In this document: one piece after another, positions 7,086 to 15,558 of the stretch | Numbering within the stretch: the first letter of the stretch is position 1 | Layout: every line of letters starts with the position of its first letter | Origin: Bacillus sp. USDA818B3_A | GTDB taxonomy: Bacteria; Bacillota; Bacilli; Bacillales; Cytobacillaceae | Direction: 5' to 3' | DNA length: 35,236 bases | NCBI RefSeq assembly: GCF_009928415.1 | Contig: NZ_JAABNN010000024.1 | Coordinates: forward strand, 1 to 35,236 | Program-made: the position numbers and the translations under genes | The notes under the pieces: generated by a model | The model's database searches: none | What the model was told of the DNA's origin: nothing | What the model saw: only the letters and a program-made list of their open reading frames with translations

Positions 7086-8720
7086 ATGGAAAAAATATTC
7101 AATGCATCTACGGTATCCGTTTGGATTTCAAAAATAACTGATCATTTATTTCCTATTAAAAATCCTAGGGTGTGTATGAATATTGTGAAAATCCCTTTCC
7201 TTAAAAACAACCAATCATCTTTTAAAAACAACCAGCAATTTACTTCTCGAAATGATAAATCATCCGAATATGAGTATTTTACTGGAGACTTGGAAATTGA
7301 CGAAGAAAGAATGGAACAAATATATAATTTTCCTGAAAATGTGGATTTGATTGTTAGGAAGTTTAAAATTGAATCCATTGGGAAGAAAGGCGTTTTATTT
7401 TCTGTACCTTCAATATCCGATTCTTATGTTATTGAAGAAGAAATCATCAAACCTTTATTATCTAGCAGTACCAACTCAAAAGACATTCCTTCCATGGTCA
7501 GTGTTAGTTCTATCAATGAGACTAAAGAGGTTAAAGAAGCAGTTAAATCCCTGAATATAGGAGAAACTCTCCTCCTATTAGAAGGTTCTAGAACTGTTTA
7601 TCTTTTTAGAACATCTTCTGTTCAGGGTAGAAGTATCGAAAAACCACAAAATGAAACTACTTTATTTGGTCCTAAAGAGTCTTTTATCGAACGTGTGGAT
7701 GCTAACATTTCATTAGTTCGAAAGAAAATTAGAAGTGAAGATTTTATTGTAGAAAAACTTATTGTTGGCTCACGTTCTAATAATGAAGTATATGTCCTTT
7801 ACAATAAAAGCCTCGTCAACGATAAAATTTTAAAAGAAGTAAAGAAAAGAATTACGGCTATAGACAAGGATTCAGTTCAAAATCTTGATTTACTTGCTCA
7901 ATTAATAGAGGAAAGAAAAAAAAGTCTATTTCCTACCGTCTTACAAACAGAACGACCTGATCGCGCAGCTTCATTTCTTGAAGACGGGTTTATCGTTTTA
8001 CTAATGAATAATTCTCCTACTTGTTTAATCGCACCGGCCACTTTTTGGTCCTTTTTTCATTCTGCAGATGACCACTACTTGCGTTTTTTAAACGGGAATT
8101 TTACAAGGTTCCTCAGAATGTTGGCGATTTTTATTACATTGTTTACTCCCTCTATTTATATCGCCATTACGAATTATCATATTGAAATGATTCCTATCGA
8201 CTTATTATTAGCCATTGCAGGTGCTCGTGAAATGGTGCCATTTCCTGCAATCGTAGAACTTCTTATTATGGAAACAGCATTTGAATTAATTCGCGAGGCT
8301 GGAATCCGAGTTCCTACACCAATTGGCCCCACCATTGGCATTGTTGGTGCACTTATTCTAGGTCAAGCTGCTGTTGAAGCAAATGTGGTTAGCCCTATTG
8401 TGGTAATCGTTGTAGCATTAACCGGTCTTTCCTCATTTGCCATTAGTGATGTTAATTTAAATTATGCTCTGCGAATTACGAGGTTTGGATTTTTGTTATC
8501 CGCAAGTTTGTTCGGAATTTTTGGCATGATTTTGTGTTTCATCTTTGGTTTATCCTATTTGTCGGTTTTTAAATCTTTTGGTGCACCTTATTTTGCTCCG
8601 TTGGCACCAAGGTACAAATCTTCTGGGGATACTTTATTACGAAAAGTGATTTCAAGTGAACGATTTAGACCTGGTTTCGTCAAACCAAAAGACCAAAAAA
8701 AACAAGCTCAAAATAAGTAA
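7086..8720 (+). CDS. gerXA: Germinant receptor A subunit (GerA/SpoVAF family)
   Basis: A 544-residue protein of the GerA A-subunit family, which together with B and C subunits forms the receptor in the spore inner membrane that senses nutrients. The N-terminal ~300 residues are cytosolic. The family core follows: RPDRAASFLEDGFIVLLMNNSPTCLIAP near residue 310, then about five membrane segments including AITNYHIEMIPIDLLLAIAGAREMVPFPAIVE and the signature REAGIRVPTPIGPTIGIVGALILGQAAV. The length is normal, with a slightly extended N-terminus. The ATG at 7086 follows an AAGGG site. It is the first gene of a four-gene operon. I could not pick a sigma-G promoter with confidence. Confidence 0.95.
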   Translation: MEKIFNASTVSVWISKITDHLFPIKNPRVCMNIVKIPFLKNNQSSFKNNQQFTSRNDKSSEYEYFTGDLEIDEERMEQIYNFPENVDLIVRKFKIESIGKKGVLFSVPSISDSYVIEEEIIKPLLSSSTNSKDIPSMVSVSSINETKEVKEAVKSLNIGETLLLLEGSRTVYLFRTSSVQGRSIEKPQNETTLFGPKESFIERVDANISLVRKKIRSEDFIVEKLIVGSRSNNEVYVLYNKSLVNDKILKEVKKRITAIDKDSVQNLDLLAQLIEERKKSLFPTVLQTERPDRAASFLEDGFIVLLMNNSPTCLIAPATFWSFFHSADDHYLRFLNGNFTRFLRMLAIFITLFTPSIYIAITNYHIEMIPIDLLLAIAGAREMVPFPAIVELLIMETAFELIREAGIRVPTPIGPTIGIVGALILGQAAVEANVVSPIVVIVVALTGLSSFAISDVNLNYALRITRFGFLLSASLFGIFGMILCFIFGLSYLSVFKSFGAPYFAPLAPRYKSSGDTLLRKVISSERFRPGFVKPKDQKKQAQNK

Positions 8721-8738
8721 TATAGGGGTCAAATCATT

Positions 8739-9827
8739 ATGAGAGAAAAAGACCAAATCGGTTTAAGGGAAATGTTTAGTTTGTTGGCTATCACTATTGG
8801 TTTGAAGGGGACAGATATTACAGCCTCTGTCATTATTGGAAGCAGCATAAATGCTGCTTGGATCGTTATTGTGGGTTCATTTATATGTATATGTCCTTCT
8901 TTATTCATCTTAAATAAAATCTTAAAAAAACAGCAATCCAAAACCCTTTTAGATATCATTCGAATAGGTTTTGGAAAATATCTCTCATTTGCTTTTTTGT
9001 TTATGTTTTTTATTTATTTGTTAATCAACGTTTCTACTGACAGCAGAAGTTACGTCGATCAATTGCTTACCATGAATTTACCGAAAACCCCTTTATTCGC
9101 TTTATTTTCCCTTTTTTTATTCGTTTGCATGTGGTGCGCTAAAAAGGGCTGGGAATCATTGGGCTACCTTGCTTGGATGATTTATCCTTATGTGATCATC
9201 GCTTGTGGTCTTTTATTCTTTTTATTGGCGAAAGAAGAATCTCCTATGAGAATATTTCCTTTGATAGGCCCCGGACTCCCAACTTTAGCAAAACAAAGTT
9301 TTCATTTCGGTTCTACGTTCGCAGAACTTTTTGCTGTATCTATGATGTATCCATATATAAAGGACCACAAAACCTATACGAAAGGCATTGTTATTTCTTC
9401 AGCCTATTGCGTGGCTCTTGTTGTCTTATTTCATATTAGCTATACACTTGCCTTTGATTTTAGAAGTGCTGATAAAATCACCTATCCTTTCAGTGAAGCA
9501 ACAAGACTGGTTTCTGTCGGAACAGTAATCACAAATGTGGAGACTTTCTTTTTAACATTCTGGGCGGTATGCGTGGTTATTAAATTTGCTGTATCCATTT
9601 ACTTTTTATCTAAATTATTTGGGTTTTTGTTTCAAATTGAGGAATTTGAACACTTGATTTTCCCTTTAACCATCCTTATCCTTATTGTTGGCATGATTCC
9701 TGAAAATGAGATTTATAACATTTTCGAGGTTCGTAACTTTATGTTTTATTTAGGAACATCTATTTACATTCTTCTGCCTCTATCTCTATGGACAGTCTTA
9801 AAAGTCAAGGAGGTTTTAAATAAATGA
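8739..9827 (+). CDS. gerXB: Germinant receptor B subunit (spore germination permease)
   Basis: A 362-residue integral membrane protein with about ten helices, of the GerB family within the amino acid/polyamine/organocation (APC) transporter fold. Family features include LREMFSLLAITIGLKGTD near the N-terminus and the segment FHFGSTFAELFAVSMMYPYIKDHK in the middle. In known receptors the B subunit binds the germinant (amino acid or sugar). The N-terminus starts 18 bases after the A subunit stop and the 3' end overlaps the C subunit start by four bases (ATGA), so translation is coupled. The specific germinant cannot be predicted. Confidence 0.95.
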   Translation: MREKDQIGLREMFSLLAITIGLKGTDITASVIIGSSINAAWIVIVGSFICICPSLFILNKILKKQQSKTLLDIIRIGFGKYLSFAFLFMFFIYLLINVSTDSRSYVDQLLTMNLPKTPLFALFSLFLFVCMWCAKKGWESLGYLAWMIYPYVIIACGLLFFLLAKEESPMRIFPLIGPGLPTLAKQSFHFGSTFAELFAVSMMYPYIKDHKTYTKGIVISSAYCVALVVLFHISYTLAFDFRSADKITYPFSEATRLVSVGTVITNVETFFLTFWAVCVVIKFAVSIYFLSKLFGFLFQIEEFEHLIFPLTILILIVGMIPENEIYNIFEVRNFMFYLGTSIYILLPLSLWTVLKVKEVLNK

Positions 9828-11086
9828 TACCGGGAAAACTCTTAATTTTTATGGTTTTCTCTGTTTTTCTTCTTTCTGGATGTTGGGATAAAAAAGAGTT
9901 AGAACAGATGTCTTATACGGTTGTCATTGGGTTGGATGTGCCTAAAAATGTAGACTTAAATAAAGAACAAGCTGTTGATGTTACGTTTCAATTAGCAAAC
10001 CCCAAAATGAACATTAAAGGTGCTCCCGTAGATGAAGAACATCCTGAAAGGAACATCGTTACTTTGACTGCACCCGACATCGTGACTGCTAAAAATATGG
10101 CAAATTCGTCTATTACAAGACAGATTTCCTTTAGTCATTCTAGAGCGATCATTGTATCGGAAGAACTGGCAAAGAAGGATGTTTTTTATCAATTTTTAGG
10201 TTCTGTCCTTAAGGAAAGGGAAATAAGAAGGGAAACAAGTTTAATTATTACAAAAGGGAAAGCTTCTGAATTTATTAGAAACAATAAACCCGAACTATTG
10301 ATTAGACCCCATAAATATTATCAATTTATGATCGAACGTTCGGTAGAAACCGGTATGGTGCCAGAATCCACCCTTAATCGTTTAATGGCTATTACAGATG
10401 GTGATGCTGATGTTTTTTTAGCTATTTATGGGGATGTAAATAAGAAAAGCGGCAACAATGAGTTTAACCAGGAAGACCACTACACGGCCGGCCGTGTTCC
10501 TAAAGAAGGAGGAAACTCCATTCAGCTAATGGGTTCTGCTGTTATTAAGGAAGGAAAAATGATTGGAACGTTAACTGGAGAAGAGACCCGCAGCGCTATA
10601 TTTCTTGATAATACATCCAAAGTGGAAGACATGTTTGTCAGTTATACAGATCCATTACATAAAAAATTCAAAGTTGCTATGAGATTAAAGAAAAAAAACC
10701 ACACCAAAGTGAAGGTCTATCGTCGGAATGGACCAATCAAAATTACTGCACATGTACCAATTGAAGCAGAATTGCTGTCTGTGCCAAGTTTTGAAGATTA
10801 CGCTCATGACATAAAAAAACAAACGATTTTAAAAAAAATGCTGGAAAAAGAAATACAGAAACACATGATGAATGTTGTAATTAAATCCCAAAGGGAATTT
10901 AAATCCGATCCATTTTATTGGTCGTTATATGCTAGACCATTGTTCTGGACCGTTAAGGAATATGAAAAATGGGATTGGACTCATAAAAGATACCCTTTTG
11001 CTGATATCGATATTAAGGTAGACGTAGAAATTACAGGATTCGGAAAGCAAATGAAAGAATCCGAAATGGATAAGGTGAGGGATTAA
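9824..11086 (+). CDS. gerXC: Germinant receptor C subunit (Ger(x)C lipoprotein)
   Basis: A 420-residue lipoprotein. The signal peptide ends with the lipobox L-S-G-C, cysteine 20, followed directly by WDKKELEQMSYTVVIGLDV, the classical start of mature Ger(x)C proteins. The rest matches the three-domain GerAC layout, including the SFSHSRAIIVSEELAKK segment near residue 106 and the C-terminal domain after residue ~240. It is anchored on the outer face of the spore inner membrane by diacylglycerol added to the cysteine, and is needed for receptor function. It overlaps gerXB by four bases; its stop overlaps the next small gene by one base. Confidence 0.95.
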   Translation: MIPGKLLIFMVFSVFLLSGCWDKKELEQMSYTVVIGLDVPKNVDLNKEQAVDVTFQLANPKMNIKGAPVDEEHPERNIVTLTAPDIVTAKNMANSSITRQISFSHSRAIIVSEELAKKDVFYQFLGSVLKEREIRRETSLIITKGKASEFIRNNKPELLIRPHKYYQFMIERSVETGMVPESTLNRLMAITDGDADVFLAIYGDVNKKSGNNEFNQEDHYTAGRVPKEGGNSIQLMGSAVIKEGKMIGTLTGEETRSAIFLDNTSKVEDMFVSYTDPLHKKFKVAMRLKKKNHTKVKVYRRNGPIKITAHVPIEAELLSVPSFEDYAHDIKKQTILKKMLEKEIQKHMMNVVIKSQREFKSDPFYWSLYARPLFWTVKEYEKWDWTHKRYPFADIDIKVDVEITGFGKQMKESEMDKVRD

Positions 11087-11244
11087 TGCATATGATCTTT
11101 TGGTCTATTATAGGCTTGGGAACGTTATATAGTTTTTATTATGCTTACTATTTATTCAAAGAAAAAAAGAACTCGTCAGCTGTAGGCTTGATTTTTCTTG
11201 GGCTTTTAATCAGTGGTTTATCCTTTTTTGTTCGGTTAAAGTAG
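11086..11244 (+). CDS. gerXD: Small two-helix membrane protein, probable germinant receptor D subunit
   Basis: A 52-residue open frame whose ATG overlaps the gerXC stop (TAATG), so it should be translationally coupled. It consists of two hydrophobic helices (MIFWSIIGLGTLYSFYYAYYLF and AVGLIFLGLLISGLSFFV) joined by a charged loop KEKKNSS. Small two-helix 'D' proteins of this kind are encoded in or next to several ger operons of Bacillus and can modulate receptor level or activity. Size, topology, position and coupling all fit that class. I have no sequence alignment to prove it. A terminator follows at 11283-11308, making this the last operon gene. Confidence 0.75.
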   Translation: MHMIFWSIIGLGTLYSFYYAYYLFKEKKNSSAVGLIFLGLLISGLSFFVRLK

Positions 11245-11282
11245 CTTCTCTTTCAATCAAAACATTAACGAGAAATGTTATT

Positions 11283-11312
11283 AACCGCGTTTTCTTATAA
11301 ACGCGGTTTCAT
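11283..11312 (+). terminator. Terminator of the gerX operon
   Basis: AACCGCGTTT (11283-11292) and AAACGCGGTT (11299-11308) form a 10-bp perfect stem with a 6-base loop, followed by a short T-rich tail, 38 bases past the small fourth gene. Confidence 0.8.
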
Positions 11313-11367
11313 TATAGGATTTATCTTCGTCTGTTAAAAGAAAAAAGACCATCGTCATCGATGATCT

Positions 11368-11823
11368 TTATACTCGCTTTGCTCCAATATATCTAGCATG
11401 CCAATATGGGTTGCTTGTGTTGGTGATAATGACACCTTTTGATGAGGATGCCATGATCATTTTCCCGTACCCGATATAGATCGCAACATGCGTTGGGGCA
11501 CTTACTTTGGACGGTCCATAGAACAGTAAGTCACCTATCTGCAAATTAGATGGCCGATATCCGTTTCCATAGTACATTTGGGCAGCTGTGCGATTTAGTG
11601 TTCTTCCCGCTTTTCCGTATGAATACTTCACAAGACCTGAACAGTCAAATCCACTTGGCGACATCCCGCCCCATCGGTAAGGAACTCCGATATTAGATTT
11701 CGCAATTGAAATGGCAGCTGTATGATAATTATAAGTTGCTGCTTCCGCTTTTTCACCCTTGGCGGCGAACAAAGAGCCACAAGAAGCTAAAATAGTAAAG
11801 GCTACGATAAATTTCTTTAGCAT
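11368..11823 (-). CDS. Secreted NlpC/P60 peptidoglycan endopeptidase
   Basis: A 151-residue secreted protein. A signal peptide (~28 residues, ending AEA) precedes a single NlpC/P60 (C40) domain. Visible elements are VPYRWGGMSPSGFDCSGLVKYSYG with nucleophile Cys61, GDLLFYG, and THVAIYIG with general base His112. These enzymes cut the D-glutamyl-meso-diaminopimelate bond of muropeptides in the wall. Most relatives then carry a third polar residue in 'KxIHAS'; here the segment reads KMIMASSS, so a methionine stands where that histidine is expected. There is no SH3b or LysM binding domain. The ATG at 11823 has a strong site TAGGAGGAAA. It appears monocistronic. Confidence 0.9.
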   Translation of the reverse strand: MLKKFIVAFTILASCGSLFAAKGEKAEAATYNYHTAAISIAKSNIGVPYRWGGMSPSGFDCSGLVKYSYGKAGRTLNRTAAQMYYGNGYRPSNLQIGDLLFYGPSKVSAPTHVAIYIGYGKMIMASSSKGVIITNTSNPYWHARYIGAKRV

Positions 11824-12076
11824 GATTGTTTCCTCCTAGTGTGATTTGATAGGTTCACTATACTAGAAAGGTATGACATACTCATCACAGAAATATGTTA
11901 ATTTCATTACAATATTATTTTAATATACTTTTTGATAATAAAAAAGCCGCCTATTATGGCAGCCGTTCTTCAAAGTACGCAAAACAAAAACCTTCTTATT
12001 TGAAGGTTATCTAATTCGTTTCTTTAACGTGTACTTCACAATTTTCGATAAACAGTTTTTAATCCAACATAAATTA

Positions 12077-12507
12077 TTAATTGTAAAACTCCATATGTGA
12101 CTTTTCCTTTTTATAATAATTCAGCCTATCTTGTAGAGTACCTGTATGAAATTCAAACTTATGATCATCAGGGTCTGTAAAGTAAATGGATTTTTTATCT
12201 CTTTCGTCTCTTCGACGACCTGAAAGGATGTTTACATTCAATCCCCCAAGTTTACGGTACATATCATCAAATTCGACTTCTTCTATTGTAAATGCAATAT
12301 GAGTGTATGACTGGCTGATTTCATTGCGGACAATATTTGTTTCTTCATTAAGGGCAAGCCATATACCATTCAAATCAAAATAAGCTGTACTTCTGCCCTA
12401 GACAACAACCTTGCATTAAACACATTTTTATAAAACTCTATCGATTTCTCCAAATTTGATACAGAAAATAAAAAATGATTAAGACCTTTTACCGAACATA
12501 ATAACAC
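12077..12507 (-). pseudogene. fosB: Frameshifted metallothiol transferase FosB
   Basis: The two halves together make a ~139-residue vicinal-oxygen-chelate protein matching FosB, the Mn/Mg-dependent enzyme that adds bacillithiol to fosfomycin. The C-terminal half (12077-12373) reads YTHIAFTIEE, IYFTDPDDHKFEFHTGTLQDRLNYYK and HMEF. The N-terminal half, KGLNHFLFSVSNLEKSIEFYKN, lies in another frame; one G is missing in the CCC run at 12396-12398, after which TAYFDLNGIWLALNEE continues. The natural ATG at 12499 also needs one base removed from the AAAA run; otherwise a GTG at 12507 would be used. As written it gives no full-length enzyme. True inactivation or a homopolymer error are both possible. 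Confidence 0.85.
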
Positions 12508-12714
12508 CTCAAAAGGAAGTTTTTTGTAGTTCCATCATACAAAGGAAACAAACTTTATTGAAGTATTCTGCTCATTAATAAAAAAAGAAAAGAGTCGCAC
12601 CCATTAGGAATAAGAAAATTTCATTTTTCAAATCTAACTAACGTTTTTTCAGATATTTCTGTCGGGTTCAATATCAGATTAATTGGAAGGTTTACTCACC
12701 CTCTCGACTCTCAG

Positions 12715-13116
12715 TTATTTTTTAGTTAATACGTCTGCATCGGCCCAGGCCTGTCGAATCAATTCTACCAATTCATCAGTGCCTGCTTCCACTACTGTCC
12801 TTACTTTGATATGACGCATACGTTTACCGGTGCCTTCTAACCGTTTTTTTGGGTCAAGAAGATTTGCCCCGAAGAAAAAACCCAACCTTACATAATTTCT
12901 TTGAGCTGAAATGTAGCAGATCCACGTACCTGGTGATTCAGGCAATTTGTAGTTGAGGGCATTATGATACACAAATTCATATGCACCTGGCATGTTTGCC
13001 TTGGCGACAGATCGTAATACTTCAATGATTTCTCTAATCTGGGTAGGGAAGCTTTCAATAAGCATCTCAACGGTTTGTACTTTGGAAGTGGTCGGGCCAA
13101 AAACCGTGTTTTCCAT
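12715..13116 (-). CDS. DUF1801 domain protein
   Basis: A 133-residue cytosolic protein. It has the shape of DUF1801 (YdhG-like) proteins: MLIESFPTQIREIIEVLRSVAKANMPGAYEFVYHNALNY, then a beta-rich part WICYISAQRNYVRLGFFFGANLLDPKKRLEGTGKRMRHIKV and a C-terminal helix ELIRQAWADAD. The YVRLGF...G.GK.MRH pattern is characteristic. In E. coli related proteins have been linked to iron or stress, but no biochemical role is settled. A GTG at 13119 is possible, but the ATG at 13116 sits 7 bases after GGGAGG and is the better start. It stands alone. Confidence 0.82.
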   Translation of the reverse strand: MENTVFGPTTSKVQTVEMLIESFPTQIREIIEVLRSVAKANMPGAYEFVYHNALNYKLPESPGTWICYISAQRNYVRLGFFFGANLLDPKKRLEGTGKRMRHIKVRTVVEAGTDELVELIRQAWADADVLTKK

Positions 13117-13296
13117 CACATTACCTCCCTTAACAGATAAATAGTGTTTATGTAAATTTTATTCCGTTATGTAGTAAAAAAGTAAAAGGTATGCTTAGAG
13201 ATCTAACTGATCTACTGAAACATCTAAAGTATATTTCTTCACATACTTACTCTCGCAAATGACATCATAAAATTATCCAAAATACATTGGTAATGG

Positions 13297-13839
13297 TTAA
13301 AATGTTTTACGTTTACTTATCCAATCCGCACATAGATAAATTATTAAATATATCGGAAAAGAATATATATACTTCCAATGTACCATCGTATAAAATCCAA
13401 TGAGTTGAAATAATGGTTCTCCTACGAACGATACTAAGGAACTATAAACTATTGCCTTTTTAAATGGCGATATTTGAGGTTTAAATTGCATAAAAATTGT
13501 CATTGATACAGGAAACATACAAAAATCCCAAGGAATATAGGAAGGAATTGTAGGTAATATCTTGCTTGGGTAATACCATAGCCCTAACACTACACCAATA
13601 AAGTCTAACCAAGAAGTTATTATAATTATAAAAAATGCTGAAAACATATAACGTGCAGTAGTTTCTTTCTGTCTAAGTTGCAACCAAATAATCCAGGGAA
13701 TGATTGTTAAACCAAAGGATAACCACCAATCCCAATGGAATAAGGTATGCTCCTTCCAAAAGTGAAAATATTTATCATTAGCATCATCCACTTCTTTATA
13801 AAAGTTTCTTACTATTTCTTTTTTTTTCTCAGGACTCAA
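13297..13839 (-). CDS. CBO0543 family membrane protein
   Basis: A 180-residue protein, the clearest CBO0543-type member in the window. An amphipathic N-terminus (residues 1-25) is followed by FHWDWWLSFGLTIIPWIIWLQLRQKE, then about five membrane helices, including LGLWYYPSKILPTIPSYIPWDFCMFPVSM and a C-terminal SFPIYLIIYLCADWISKR. The family is common, often in several copies, in Bacillus and Clostridium, with no known function. The start is a TTG at 13839 behind an AAGG element at normal spacing. The gene seems to be transcribed alone. Confidence 0.8.
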   Translation of the reverse strand: MSPEKKKEIVRNFYKEVDDANDKYFHFWKEHTLFHWDWWLSFGLTIIPWIIWLQLRQKETTARYMFSAFFIIIITSWLDFIGVVLGLWYYPSKILPTIPSYIPWDFCMFPVSMTIFMQFKPQISPFKKAIVYSSLVSFVGEPLFQLIGFYTMVHWKYIYSFPIYLIIYLCADWISKRKTF

Positions 13840-14052
13840 TCTTTATACCTTCTTTTAAATGGTTAATACTAATATAATCCCCTGCCTATTTAAAATAAGT
13901 CAAAATATTTTGCGTTCTTTTTTTAACTAACCTGTCATTTGATTGGAAGAATCAAAAAAGAACTGATGCAATGATCATCATTATAGACCGACCATTTAAG
14001 TACTTTTATTAATGGATAACGTCCTTGTTCTTTTTTAAGGAACCTATTAACA

Positions 14053-14208
14053 TTAATTATTAAGCTGTTTTTTTATTTCTTTCAGTTCGCTCCTTAAAGC
14101 CTTAACTTGCTTTGAATTATCAATGCCAGCACTAACTGCATAAGCAATTATAAGAAATAGGACGACTAAACCAATAAACCCGTAAAATAAAGTAAAAATA
14201 ATTCCCAT
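14053..14208 (-). CDS. Small single-pass membrane protein with coiled-coil tail
   Basis: A 51-residue protein: one membrane helix (IIFTLFYGFIGLVVLFLIIAYAV) then a charged amphipathic tail SKQVKALRSELKEIKKQLNN of heptad character, which may form a short cytosolic coiled coil. The frame is open further upstream to 14319, but the ATG at 14208 sits 7 bases after CGGGGTGA and gives a sensible protein. The remainder upstream is not membrane-like. I do not recognise a family. Confidence 0.65.
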   Translation of the reverse strand: MGIIFTLFYGFIGLVVLFLIIAYAVSAGIDNSKQVKALRSELKEIKKQLNN

Positions 14209-14293
14209 AACTTTGTCACCCCGATATAAATATATTACTTTAACATTACCATAAAACGGTAAAATGGGTGACATAAAATTTGGTTTTCTTAAA

Positions 14294-14608
14294 TTAACTC
14301 GAAGAAATACCCTTCCCACCCCTTGTTTTTAGGGTAGTGATTCTTTCCATTCCGGTTATGATTGGTTTTGCACGCCTTATTAATGTTTGTGTAGCTTCAA
14401 GAGTTAGAGAAGCTTGATGGGCATTTTCATTACTCCAAACTTCATAAACATAAACAGAATTTGGTTCACTTTCAGAAATATTTACGAGATATATCTCACA
14501 GTCATCAAGATTCTTCATTGATTCTGCTGCTTCCAACAAGATATCTACCATTGTGTCACGTTCGCCTTCTTGTACCATGAATTTGCCAAACAAACTGAAT
14601 TTGTCCAT
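14294..14608 (-). CDS. Antibiotic biosynthesis monooxygenase (ABM) domain protein
   Basis: A 104-residue single-domain ferredoxin-fold protein of the ABM/YgiN group: FSLFGKFMVQEGERDTMVDILLEAAESM, then DDCEIYLVNIS...VYVYEVWSNENAHQASL with the conserved E-x-W, and a C-terminal AKPIITGMERI. Such proteins form dimers and act on quinols or serve as heme- or quinone-related monooxygenases without cofactor. The ATG at 14608 has an AAAGGAGGA site. The neighbouring small membrane gene lies 85 bases downstream in the same direction, so they may share a transcript. Confidence 0.85.
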   Translation of the reverse strand: MDKFSLFGKFMVQEGERDTMVDILLEAAESMKNLDDCEIYLVNISESEPNSVYVYEVWSNENAHQASLTLEATQTLIRRAKPIITGMERITTLKTRGGKGISSS

Positions 14609-14855
14609 TATGTTCCTCCTTTATTTTAGGCCCGTTAATTGTTTCTACAACCGAACTCTGTTTTCCTATTATTTCCATAAATAAAAATTAATAAAGCCCC
14701 TTTTACTACCTGCTTCGTTAGTTCAACAAGATTTAAGCTTAAGTATTTGTAGATTCAATGAAAAATATATGAATCTGGCGAAAAACTCTTTTCAATTTAA
14801 GTTTTAATTGATATTATTCCTATTAATAAAGTAGGAATAGTAGGTGTTTGTAAAA

Positions 14856-15068
14856 ATGTCTTTGTATGACAAATTACCAAGTGATTTTTTGATTCAATTT
14901 TATTATGAAGTGAAGAAAATGATTACAAAAGGAATAGTTTCTAAAAATATGTATTATGAATTAGGACTAATAATTGCAGCTGCTTCTAGAAGAGGGATCC
15001 TGTTGGATAAGCCCAATGATCTTGAACAACATATTGTCCACGAATTATTAATGGATTTAGGTAACTAA
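14856..15068 (+). CDS. Small hypothetical protein
   Basis: A 70-residue soluble, helix-rich protein (MSLYDKLPSDFLIQFYYEVKK ... IVHELLMDLGN). It looks like the small two-to-three-helix regulatory or anti-regulatory proteins of Bacillus, but I do not recognise a family. The frame also opens at GTG 14844. The ATG at 14856 has AGGTG 9 bases upstream and is preferred. A strong terminator follows within 30 bases, so it is a single-gene unit. Confidence 0.6.
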   Translation: MSLYDKLPSDFLIQFYYEVKKMITKGIVSKNMYYELGLIIAAASRRGILLDKPNDLEQHIVHELLMDLGN

Positions 15069-15093
15069 CTATAATACCACTATGATTGAATAA

Positions 15094-15129
15094 AACAAAA
15101 GGTGCACTCGTTAGAGAGCACCTTTTGTT
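15094..15129. terminator. Bidirectional terminator
   Basis: AACAAAAGGTGC-ACTC pairs with GAGAGCACCTTTTGTT, with one A/A mismatch and a four- to six-base loop. It lies 26 bases past the stop codon at 15068. Confidence 0.8.
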
Positions 15130-15558
15130 ACATCCACATATCCCAATAAAGTTGTAAAGGTATGTCTTACCTATTTCCGCCAAACAAGCCTTAATAATAT
15201 TAGCAATTCTGAGAGCTACAAAGGTCCTTCAGGACGGCTAATAATTGCTGCTTTAACTTGCGCACTCATGTCTGTACTTGTAAAACGTGTGCCGAGTGAT
15301 TATTCACAAATTGTAAAATTATTCTATTTTTTTAGAATTAGCCTTTTTTAAATTCATATTTATATTTCTCTGCCCACTTTAAAAGAGCTTAATTTATTAT
15401 AAATAGTTTTTTAACTAATCAATATACAAGAGTCACCCTTTTAACCGTCCTTTAACCACTGGTTAATGCGTCTTCATAACTAAAGAATCTAAACCGTATA
15501 ATGCTATTTTTCTTTTAAAGCGTATTGTTGATTTTCTATCCAATTTTTAAATTTATTT
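15130..15558. other. Gene-free stretch with weak coding scraps
   Basis: No supportable gene in ~430 bases. Around 15200-15350 both strands have short protein-like readings. Plus reads SGRLIIAALTCALMSVLVKRVPSDYSQ, reminiscent of an EamA-type transporter helix. Minus reads MSAQVKAAIISRPEGPL and then a stop. They cannot both be real and neither has enough length. The right half is A/T-rich without structure I can name. Confidence 0.3.
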
